From Leptobrachium leishanense (lineage: Eukaryota; Chordata; Amphibia; Anura; Megophryidae), in contig CM019067.1 of NCBI GenBank assembly GCA_009667805.1, forward strand, positions 65,580,637 to 65,644,636: 64,000 bases of DNA, in the 5' to 3' direction. Both the position numbers and the translations under genes were made by a program. Shown in pieces: positions 42,149-54,100 of the stretch; the first letter of the stretch is position 1; each line of letters starts with the position of its first letter. The notes beneath the pieces were generated by a model, which had not been told where the DNA came from, did no database searches, and saw only the letters and a program-made list of their open reading frames with translations.

Positions 42149-45100
42149 CTAGAGGGATGCAGAAAGAACAAAAAAACAAATGAGCAAAGTCATAATGCGG
42201 AAACCATAAACAACCCAAGAAATTAGATGACAAAATAGCACACCACATTTCCACAAAGGCATGTCATTATGGCCTAGGAAGGACCCAAAGTGATTAAAAA
42301 ACTGTTTCCATCAGCACCCAGCCAGTCAATGATTGAGTCGGCTGTATGCCATCAGCTGGCTAAGGAGGATTCTAAGGCTAGGGTCAAATGAACGCATTAT
42401 TCGCAGCGACCGTCAAAAAGTGCGTCCGAACGCACTGACCTATTTTTTCACAGAATGCGCTTTTTCGTGCGTGATTTTTTACGGATCGTCAAGAAAACAC
42501 TTTTTGCGTCTGAACGTTCTGTTGGCTGGACATTAGCATCGCCTGACATCTCCTAATCACACACACGCCGCTATGCCACCGCAGCGCACTCTGTACGTCA
42601 GTACTAGCAGTTCTGCGTTCTCAAAAAAAATGCGTTCGTTTTCCACTTGCGTTGCACTGCCGGACTTTCGTGCGGCCGTACTTCGTATATTGGCCGTCAT
42701 TTGCTGCTACTGCGGCCGTGATTAAGTGCGCCTAAACGCACGTTAAAAATGCGTTCGTCTGACCCCAGCCTTAGCTGGCAGTGTGATAACCACAGCATGT
42801 GGTTAAATGAGTGTTTTAATTTTTTTTAAAAAACACCTCTGATCCATAGCTCTGTGCCCTGTCAGCTCAGGAATATTCAAATATGGACATTCCTTTGGTG
42901 ATTTTAACAGGTTTTAGCACCTTGAGCATTATGACCACAGGGCTAAGACTTTATGGACTCAAGAAGGTGCCCCCAAAACAAACAAATTTAATTTGCAATG
43001 ATACAGCATAGTCCCAGATCATGTTAACATGATCACAGTAGAGAAGGGTTATTTGTACAGAAGCACACTGAGAATCTGATATATTGAGTTTGTGTATTTA
43101 TCTACCATCAGGAAAACACTTCACAGCCTGTACCGGTATATAACCAGTATATGAGGTAGAATAGTCCATCAGTGATCTCGTATAAAAAGGTAGATTAATA
43201 GTCTTTTGGAAAAGTAAAAAAAGGGGATGGGGACGAGTCAACCAGATACTGAATAAGCATTTTTCTGACTGCAGAACACAACACAAGTTCAAATGTCCTT
43301 TTTGTTTTTTAAACCCATGGGACATACTTGAAAACGAGAGAAATCTCTATGTATCCTTCCTGGTAAAATCCTTTATAAATAAATACACGCCACCTGCGAC
43401 AATCTTTAACCACTTGGCTGCTAAGGACACGATCAGCACGGGCGCGATGACGTCAGTTTCAGGTGATTCCCCCCCCCGCCAGAGCAGGGAGAGTGCCCGA
43501 AGAGGTCCTTTGGACCCCTCTCTCACCCCATCGCTAGCAGTCAAAAGAAGAAAGAAAGGTACCTCTGGAAAGGGCAGTCTGCTCTTTCCAGCAGTGCTTC
43601 CCTTTAACCCCATAGGTGCTGGATCGCAATCCTCTCAAAAGGTGGCTGACATCTTGATGTCAGCCAAGCCTCCGGGATCTCCCCCCACCCACTGACCTCA
43701 GTGCGCATGGACGCAATGAGGTCAGTTCGGGAGGACCCCGTGTCTCCCGATCAGGGGCAGCTAGAGAGTCATGTATGGTATCATTGGAAAGGCCAGAGCA
43801 TGACCAGTGTAAAATAAATTATATATATAATTTTATATATATTTTTTTTAATTAATGCAGATGCAGCACTATTGTTCACTTTTAAATTATAAATGTGACA
43901 ATGATGCTGCACTAATGAAAAAAATTGTTTTTCCGCTTTTAGCTAAAATCGTGCATTTTCTCCGAAAAATACAGTAACTGGTTCCCATTTCTAATTTTTT
44001 TTAACAAGCGTACCCCATAGAATATATAACCGGAAAAGTTTAGATAAGAAAATGTGAAAATAAATTTTTTACACGCTGTAGAGGATTGAAATTTTAATGG
44101 AAATTCAATTTTCTTTTACGCTTTTGTTGTAGCATTCTGTCAGAACATGACGTATACACATGATATATTATGAATCTGCCGAGTCTGCCAAAAAAAGGCT
44201 ATATAATTTGTCTGAGTCGTATAATAATACAGGACTTTAAATCGCGTTTAAACCTGAGCAAAAGTGGTAACATTGAGCTCAGCACACAGAGGTGAGATGG
44301 CTCAGCAGTGAAAGGGTTAAAGTGTCCATACAATGCAGAGCAACGGAGTAACCTTTCTGCAGGACACGTGCTTACCGAAACTTTGACCTCAACATCCGTT
44401 ATCCAACCGCCCTACCACGATAAAATAAAGTAACAAAAGTGTGTTTTGTAAGAATAAATTGAAGAATTTTAATACATACCATCGGAGGACATTAATTCAT
44501 CAATCAGGTCACTGCAGATTTGACCTACCGGAAAAAAAAAGAAAACCAGAAATTTAAAAGGAGAAAAAAAAAATAAACATAATACATACACTTACGCAGC
44601 AATGGATTCTGGGTAGAATATGCAAATAGATTTTAACATTTCTAATTTTTTTGCATCCATTCGTCTGCTGCAGCGCAGAACCCCCCCCCCAATGAATGTA
44701 ACATCATGCTAGATGGCCTCGCAAATAGTTAAGAGGGTATGCAACAACAAAATTCACTGCTACACACGGAGAGCATGCCAAAGGGGTCTGTGTATAAAGA
44801 AAGGCTCTGATATATATTTTTTTTTTATTACAATTTGCGTAGCGGTGGATATCCTTCTAGCAATCTCTTATTAGTTCAGGTAAAGGAGCAAGTAGAGAAC
44901 GTTCTAGAGTAGTGGAGGATTTTAACCTGATTCTCCCCCCCCTCAATTTTAATAGATAAGTAGATGATGGGGAAAGGTTATGCAGTGAATTTGCTTCTCC
45001 TGCCAGTGCTCTCGCTGTTTTGGTATGCCCGTGACAGTCTTCAAAACAGTGACTAGACGTGTGCTCCCTGCCAACTCTGGATCTGCCAGTGAATGCAGGA

Positions 45101-48100
45101 TCTTATCGTGAATGCATAGCACGTCCACATCCATTACATTTTCCATTCATATTGATTTCCCCAAGAAATCGCTGGCTGCACGGGGAGGCTTTCTGCTGTA
45201 TAATGGCTATAGCCTCTAGCAAAGCAAAAGCTATGTCTGAGGGTATAACTGTATGAAAAGAACCCATTTTAAAAGGTGCTTTAGAAACCCAAAAGAAGCA
45301 GACATAAAATATAGCCTATATATTAATTTCCCCAATATTGATGGATGTATAAAAGGTATGTGCATTATCTTTTAATTTTGGAACTCATTCTTGGGAGCAG
45401 CTATGTTTTAGAGGCTATATAATTTAATATATACAGTCAGGTCCAGAAATATTGGGACATCGACACAATTCTAACATCTTTGGCTCTATACACCACCACA
45501 ATGGAGTTGGAATGAAACAAACACAATGTGCTTTAACTGCAGACTGTCAGCTTTAATTTGAGGGTATGTACATCCAACTCAGGTGAACGGTGTAGGACTT
45601 ACAGCAGTTTGCAGATGTGCCTCCCACTTGTTTAGGGACCAAAGGTAATGGGACAGTTGGCTTCTCAGCTGTTCCATGGCCAGGTGTGTGATATTCCCTC
45701 ATTACCCCAATTACAATGTGCAGATAAAAGGCCCAGAGTTCATTTCAAGTGTGCTGTTTGCATTTGGAATCTGTTGCTGTCAACTCTCAAGATGAGATCC
45801 AAAGAGCTGTCACTATCAGTGAAGCAAGCCATCATTAGGCTGAAGAAACACAACAAACCCATCAGAGAGATAGCAAGAACATAAGGCGTGGTCAAAACAA
45901 CTGTTTGGAACATTCTCAAAAAGAAGGAACGCACCGGTGAGCTCAGCAACACCAAAAGACCCGGGAGACCACGGAAAACAACTGTGGTGGATGACCAAAA
46001 AAAATCTTTCCCTGGTGAAGAAAACACCCTTCACAACAGTTGGCCAGATCAAGAACACTCTCCAGGAGGTAGGTGTATGTGTGTCAAAGTCAACAATCAA
46101 GAGAAGACTTCACCAGAGTGAATACAGAGGGTTTAACACAAGATGTAAACCATTGGTGAGCCTCAAGAATAGGAAGGCCAGATTAGAGCTTGGCAAACAA
46201 CTAACAAAGCCTTCACAGTTCTGGAACAAGATCCTATGGACAGATGAGACTAAGATCAACTTGTACCAGAGTGATGGGAAGAGAAGAGTATGGAGACGGA
46301 AAGGAACTGCTCATGATCCTAAGTATACCACCTCATCAGTGAAGCATGGTGGTGGTGGTAGTGTCATGGCGTGGGCATGTATGGCTGCCAATGGAACTGG
46401 TTCTCTTGTATTTATTGATGATGTGACTGCTGACAAAAGCAGCAGGATGAATTCTGAAGTGTTTCGGGCAATATTATCTGCTCACATTCAGCCAAATGCT
46501 GCAGAACTCATTGGACGGCGCTTCACAGTGCAGATGGACAATGACCCAAAGCATACTGCAAAAGCAACCAAAGAGTTTTTGAAGGGACAGAAGTGGAATG
46601 TTATGCAATGGCCAAGTCAATCACCTGACCTGAATCCCATTGAGCATGCATTTCACTTGCTGAAGACAAAACTGAAGGGAAAATGCCCCAAGAACAAGCA
46701 GGAACTGAAGACAGTTGCAGTAGAGGCCTGGCAGAGCATCACCAGGGATGAAACCCAGCGTCTGGTGATGTCTATGCGTTCCAGACTTCAGGCTGTGATT
46801 GACGGCAAAGGATTTGCAACCAAGTATTAAGAAGGGAAAGTCTGATTTATGATTATTATTCTGTCCCATTACTTTTGGTCCCTTAACAAGTGGGAGGCAA
46901 ATCTGCAAACTGCTGTAAGTCCTACACCGTTCACCTGAGTTGGATGTACATACCCTCAAATTAAAGCTGACAGTCTGCAGTTAAAGCACATTGTGTTGGT
47001 TTCATTCCAACTCCATTGTGGTGGTGTATAGAGCCAAAGATGTTAGAATTGTGTCGATGTCCCAATATTTCTGGACCTGACTGTAGTATATCCCTAACAA
47101 AGAAAAAAATGTCATCTGCGCTTATTCCCATTATACCGTGTGAAACTAAACACAATTAGAGGTTTGGTTTCTTATTAAATGGCCCTCCTGTACTATGTAT
47201 GTTTCAATGTACTTCCAGCCAGGTCATCCCTGCAGCAAGATCCCGCTCCGTGTCTTTGTTCTCGATCCCAAAGTGGAGTTTCTGGGGGAGCATAAAGGCC
47301 CACCAGTCTACCTCATGTCTGACAATCAGCATGAGCAGGTATGGTTTGCTATACAGCAGCCTGTGGTTTCATTTTTGGATGGGACTCGCCCTCAGAGGTG
47401 CCTTGATGCTGGCGGGCGAGCTTAGTCTTATAATGGCCATTAATAAGAAACCAAACCTCTAATTGGGTTTTGTTTCACACGGTATAATGGGAATAAGCGC
47501 AGATGACATTTTTTTCTTTGTTAGGTTTCACACATGTTATTGGGCTGGATGCATTTGGTGGTTGCAGCCGCCCCATCCCTCCTGTACTATGTAGTATATC
47601 CCTGCCCATGCTGGTCCCATAACAAGAACCAAAGCATGGATTAGGCAGACGTTCCAAAATCAAGCAGGAGATGCGAAAAACCCAGGCACATGACAGATAC
47701 CCGATGGATCGAGAAGAGCTGTAGCTGAATATTAGAAACATGCAGGCGTTACCGTCTGATTCGTCCATTTTTGCCATGTCATACGACTCTCTTGTGGCAT
47801 CACCGTCCTCAGGGGCCAGAGGAGGATAATTAGCAACACTGGTACCAGCTGCACTTTGTGTTGAATCTGCACCAAAAGCATCACATAAAACGGACTCTGG
47901 AAAGTCAGGGTAACAGCTTTCGGTGGTGTCCACTTCTAAATTGCAATCTAAGAGAAAAAAAACAAAATATGAACAAATTTAAGTGGAGCCGTCTAGGGGG
48001 GGGGGGTCACAAAAAAAGGATCTGGATCTGCTCATATTAGAGTCTTAAATTTTAGATTGTTGTATTTGAGTCTCTGAATTTTCTCAAGTCCCCAAACTAC

Positions 48101-51100
48101 TTCTAATCTTTAGTGAAGGTTTACGTCACAAACGAAAATACAGTTTGAGATGTACAGCCAGAATGTATTTGGGCTATGTGTGCTAAACTAACACGTTATC
48201 AGAGCAAGTCAATGCAGCCATTACAAACCATAGAAATGTTAAAAGTAACATCAGGAAGCATTATTTTACTGAGAGGGTGGTGAATACATGGAACAGCCTT
48301 CCAGTTGAAGTGGTAGAGGCCAAAACAGTAATTGAATTTAAGCAAGCATGGGATAGGCATAAGGCTATCCTAAACAAAAGATAAAATCAAGGTAAAGTAT
48401 CCATGTAATTGGGCAGACTAGATGGGCCGAAAGGTTCTCATCTGCCGGCATTTTTCTATGTTACGGATATTACAATTTGTGGAGTTGAAGTAGGATTTTT
48501 AAAAGAGATGGGTGACTTTATGAGGGATCTTGAGAAACCAAATCACGTTACAGCTCTGCTCATGAACGTACCCTTCAGAGCCTGGGACACCAAGACATTA
48601 AATCAAAGATGCAGGTTACATTGTGAATATGTAAAAAGAAAGTAAAAAAATCCCAATACATCATTACAGAACTGTTAAAAAAAATTGATAATGTCTGCAG
48701 TGGTGCACGGTTATTTAATTTTGTCAGTATAATGGCATGGCGCTGTTGGTTTGATGAAACCTCACTTAAGTTTCCTCTGGTGTTTATCGCTCTGAAAAAC
48801 ATGTTAAAACAAAAGAAATCTAAAACAGTGACAGCTTCTCTTGATGCGGTTTAAATTTAACTTTTTGAAACTGTTCTTTTTGCGGGTTGCAACACTGGTG
48901 ATTTTCACTAGTGTTTGCATCTTCAAACACTGACGGTACCTGAATAACCTCCTGGAGGGGCATTGAGACAAGCGCATACGTGTCTTCAGGTTAGAAAAGG
49001 CTGCAAAAGCTCAAGTCTAAACCCAACCTTACCTTAACCACATTCAGAGCAGCAATGTAGATCTGACAAGACTTTTAAAATATTTGCATCAGAAAGCATG
49101 GAGGTCTTATTGAGAAGCTAGGAAGGTTCCTACATTTTAAGGTTATTTGAAGGAGCATAAGCTGATCACATCCAACTGCAACCAGAGACAAAATGATAGG
49201 TATAATTTACAATTCTCTGAGGTTTGCCAACAGAATGCTTTGTTTCTCTAAGCTCTTTTTATAGCCCTTGCTCTAAAACACAGAAAATGGTTTTATTTCC
49301 TTGTTCTTAACCTTTGAGCAAGCGGAAAGATCAAAGTTGATGATTGAGGCAGGTGAAATCCATTTGTTAAGGAGAAAATATGTGGTGTAGATACATTTGT
49401 CATAAAAAGAATGGAATGGAAAGAGCAGGCAGCCGTCACCCGCTGTTTGGAGGAGATAAAGCTGCCAGCTCCTGTATGGTTTTTGAAACGGGCAGGTTCA
49501 AATGGCAGAAGGATATTTAAAATCATAGATGGACCATAAGGATTTGCCAGGAGAATCCCCAAAGTCTTGCCATATCGTCAAAGTGGACAATAAGGAATTG
49601 TGCAGCAAGTAGTGAATTTGGGAATCAATTTTAGGTCCAAAATAGCATACAATTAACATATCAACAATTTCGACTTGCTCTCATCTTAACGGAGATTTCC
49701 TTACAATTTTCTACCAGTACGCTTCTCTGTGAATCATTGTCAACAGGTTCACTTTGTGTGTTTGATCTCACATTCATACAGTTTTGCTACTAGAGACTTG
49801 GCACAGGTCTGGTGCCAAATGCCACCGTCACATTGGCCTATGGTGGTCATTTGTTGCAGGGCAATCATGTGCATTCACCTAAGGAAGAATAGCTCAGGGT
49901 CAGTTTGCAGGCATTACTCACTTGTGGCTGCTTCTTGGATAAGGCTGCTATCGTGGACTATATTTGCTGACGCAGGCGGATTCTGTGGTAAGGTCTCTTG
50001 AGTTGAAGGGCGCATTCCAGACCGTGTATAAGGCTTTGTGACATCATCAGGTGGAGGAACAGGAAAAGCTATCGGTTGGGCAGATTCGGATTCTTTATTG
50101 ATCAGGATCACGTTTATGGGCCCACAGTCACTTTTTAAGCTAATTTGGTATTTTTTTTGTCCGGTTTTACCCTAAACATAAAAACAAAAAGATTTTTACT
50201 GAAGAGAGTGACAGATTGCTTTCATAATGCCCAAGCACAGAGTAACGAGTCAGTTTTCAATGTAACCTCCACAAAAAAAAAAAAAACACTGGTGTGGTTC
50301 CTACGCAGGATCACAGGGTGGCGTTAATAACCAGATCCCAAAAGGGCCTAACCCACCTCAATATTCATACAACGAAAAAAGCACCCGGGCAACCAGATGC
50401 CTACCGGGATCTAGGTCCCTATACAGTAAATTTTAATGTCAACAGAAAAAGAAAAATTTCAATAAAACACATGTAATAGAACAATGGTAGAAGACGAGAG
50501 AAGATAAGCTAGGATATCATGTGCATAAATAATGAGGATTTGTTACAGATAATTCATCTGAAGAGTATCAAAACATTTCATCTGGTGAGAATGCATCTAT
50601 ATCTAAAAGGTATTCCGTCAAATAGGAGCATAAAAACAGTCACCACTGATGGCGGATATCAAAGATTCCAAGAGGAGATACTATGGCAGGGGTGTCAATA
50701 TGGTGCAGGCAGCCTCTTTGTCTGGTTATACCAACATACACAGAACAATTCAGAAACTCAAAGTATTGCTTAGGAAGACTGCTGCAAATCAAATAATTAT
50801 GTTTGATTTGCAGCAGTCTTCCTAAGCAATACTATGAGTTTCTGAATTGTGTCTGTATTGTTAACTGAGGGAGTCACCTCTAACATATCCATATTCCACC
50901 ACTCTGTTTAGCATAGAGTCACAGCTTGTTCAGAGAGATTGCCTCCCTATAAATGCAATTGGGTGTCCTAAAGAGTACCATATTACCGGGCCCCAATATT
51001 CCTGTGCACACCAAAATACAGACAAAAATCTGTAGTCTTGTCAGACAATCCAGTTACACCATGTTGCCAACTTGCTCAATTATAGCACAGCATAGATTAC

Positions 51101-54100
51101 AAAGCTTGTTCAGAGATTTTTTTCTGCCTTAATTGTAATAGAGATTTTTTTTCTGCCACTACATACAGCCCAATTAACCATGTACAATCAAGTGAATTAA
51201 GCCTGAGACACACTGAGCTCGTTGCAACGCCTGTAGGCGGAGAGACGCGCTCAGTGTGTACAGATTTTTCCACCTCCCACTCTCAGGCCGCGTCACGATG
51301 CGGCGCTGAGCGAAGGGAATTGGAAAAACCCAACTTTCCCCTCGGCGGAGCGACGCGCTGAGAGGAGGGGAGGTGCAGTGTGCTGTAGATCCCTCCCACC
51401 TACCATCGCGTCACCCCGAAAGGGGCGGTGCTTAGCGGCAGCAGCCACACGCCGCTCTGTCAGTTGGCTGAGCTGCCGACTCTGGCTCAGCCAAAGCCAG
51501 CCAGCCTGCCTGGCGATTAGAGGGTCTGGTCTGAGGTCTACATTATGTGGGCATTATCTGGTCTGAGGTCTATATATTTCTGTGGGCATTATCTGGTCTG
51601 AGGTCTATACATTTCTGTGGGCATGATTTGGGCTAAGGTCTCTGTATATGTATCTTGAGTGGGCATGATCTGGTCTGTATATATGTATCTCGACATGATA
51701 CTATTCGGAGTAAATTCGCAGTAATTTATATGTATTTTATTAATGGACGTAATGTGTCGGCGTGGTTGGGCGGCTGTTATAAGTGGTGTTTAGATCTTGC
51801 CTGTATGACATGCGCTTTGTAAATAAAGTTTTGGCATGTTGTATATTGTAATTTAAAACTTGTTTTAAAAATAAACTTGTTTTTTTCTATGCTTTGCTTC
51901 ATTTGACGAGAAACATTTCTCTAGTTTGATCTGCAAAGTACTGGAGGCTTGTCCAGTGCGGAGAGAAGCAAACGTAATGCAGTGTAGCCTGGCTGCGAGG
52001 CGGAGCGGAGTGAAGTCAAGCCTGCAAAATGTTTGCTTCACTACGCTGTGCGTCGCTACACGCTCAGTATGTCTCAGGCTTGAAGCCTCACTTTAGCTGC
52101 CCGCAATATATTGGCTAAGTGTCTTTGTCTTGATTTAGTTGTGGTTTTAACATGTTTTGAGACGGATTTAATAAAAGTGTTAATTTTAACCAAATCCCGT
52201 ACTGCTGTTAAACAAGGCGTGTTCTCCTCGATGAGGGAACAACCGATTGCCTGAATACTTAATGGGATACTACACTCAAGATGGTATTCTTGACAGTCAA
52301 CTCCAAATCTGAACCTCAAAAGGCATACACAGTTACAAGTATTTATACGCATGAGGAAATAAACATTTATACCAGCTTGTCAGTGTGGATATTTAGCTTC
52401 GTTACGGGGGGGAGGGAGGGGGTGACCTGCTTATTCTCAAATTTTTTACCCAATTGTGTGCATTTAAAGACCGAGTATGTAAGGAAGACGCAGCTTTACA
52501 ACAATGAATGCATATAAAAATTTATATTGGTGACCGATGGCAGAGCTGGTTCTCAAGGTCTCACTGCTTTCCAATAAATGCAGCAAAAATAAGTGTTTGC
52601 AAAATACAATTAACAGAAAATCAGAGATGCAAGATTGCATAGCAGGAGGACATACATGCTCAGCAGATGCAGATTACCTACCACTTCAGGAATAGGAACT
52701 TCCAACTGTGTTCCTGTGGGAGCCTTAACAGCCAATAGCGTGTCTCCTAGAGAAAATAATATACATTACTATATATAAAAATACAGACCTTTTTTTAAAC
52801 ACCCGCTCTTAGTTTTCCATTTTTGAGTATGATACACACTTTGAGAATTTCAGCATTTTAGATAAAATAAATATTTAAGGGATATGTGTATCTGTCTGCT
52901 GTGAAGAGCATAGCCTTGATTCAAGGTCGATACAGGTCGACTGTCAGTTTTATTTTTTGGAACATGTGCGCTATGTAAATATGCTTGATCGTGGCTCATT
53001 TCCAGATATGGCCGTTAACGCCATTACTCAACCAGTAATCAACTATACTGCGATGCAACAGACGTCATGGTAATGGAGCTCAATATCCAGCCGAATAAGG
53101 CTGGTGTCAGACAACTCGTCCGTTGCAGCGTTGCGACGGGGCTGGCCACACGCTGTTGCGCGCGCATGAATTGAGTGCACGACAGCAGCTGTGCAGCAAG
53201 CCTCCTGTCGAAGAGATAGGACAGGCATTCGACAGGGCAGCGCTGAGCACACTAACTGCGCTCAACAAGGTGGCCAGACGGGCGTCAAGTGGAAGGAAAG
53301 TCCACTGTCACGTCTTAAAGATGCTTGTCTGACACCAGCCTTAGCAGAGGTTCCAATGTTTGCAGTCCAGGCTAAAAATGTCCCTCTGACTTATTTTTAG
53401 GGTTTGGAAGCTGTACTCGCATATGTTGCAGAGATTCTTATAAAAATGTATACTAATGGCAAGGGCGGCAAAGAATTCCAACTGTTGAAGAAAAAAAAAG
53501 AAAAAAAAATTGATAGAGGTACCAGGCATTCCAACGTACAGGTACATCAATAAATTAGAATATCGTGGAAAAGGTCATTTATTTCATCAATTCAAATTGT
53601 GAAACTTGTGTATTAAATAAATTCAATGCACACAGACTGAAGTAGTTTAGCCTTAAAGAACCAAAGACTTAATGTCAGACGAATGCAGTCTGAGCGCACT
53701 CTGCGTGCCTTACGGACGGACATACTTGACATTGAGCCGACGTGGCGCTCCACGCTTCAAACCCCAAGAGACTTTATGTTCATTTGTATCGTGTGATTTT
53801 AAATATATTTTACATCGTTTGGTTTTAGTTTAAATTAGTTTTAAAAATACTTATATTCCTGTAGGTAAATGTGTTTTTGTATAGCCAGTAAACAAGCTTT
53901 ACTGCTGTGTAATTTATGCAACAGGGCTTTTCCCCTTATCTGGCTGCATGGTTGATTCAAGAAGTCTGGGATAGTGTTGGTCTTTAATCTGATGTGTTAG
54001 AACAATAGATTATGTAAAGGTTGTGTGAGCTAAAGGCTAAAGAATGTTTATTGTAAATATCTGACATAATGTAATTAGCATTTTAGTAGGACTAGTGCGT

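Larger units (their letters stand above)
42149..44479 (-). other. E2F5 intron (2331 bp)
   Basis: GT-AG intron. It contains a subfamily A MITE (42376-42770), a SINE tail (about 43322-43382) and most of a TTAA MITE (43410-44316). Confidence 0.85.
44525..47752 (-). other. E2F5 intron (3228 bp)
   Basis: GT-AG intron holding a complete Tc1 element (45434-47083) and the foldback element 47093-47527. The remaining sequence shows no gene. Confidence 0.85.
50172..52681 (-). other. E2F5 intron (2510 bp)
   Basis: GT-AG intron with a long hairpin (50732-50860) and an 880-bp MITE (51201-52080). No other feature is recognised. Confidence 0.85.

Noticed and set aside
43347..43695. Opposed 88- and 93-codon frames as genes
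   Set aside because: They lie inside the TTAA MITE 43410-44316 and have no domain.
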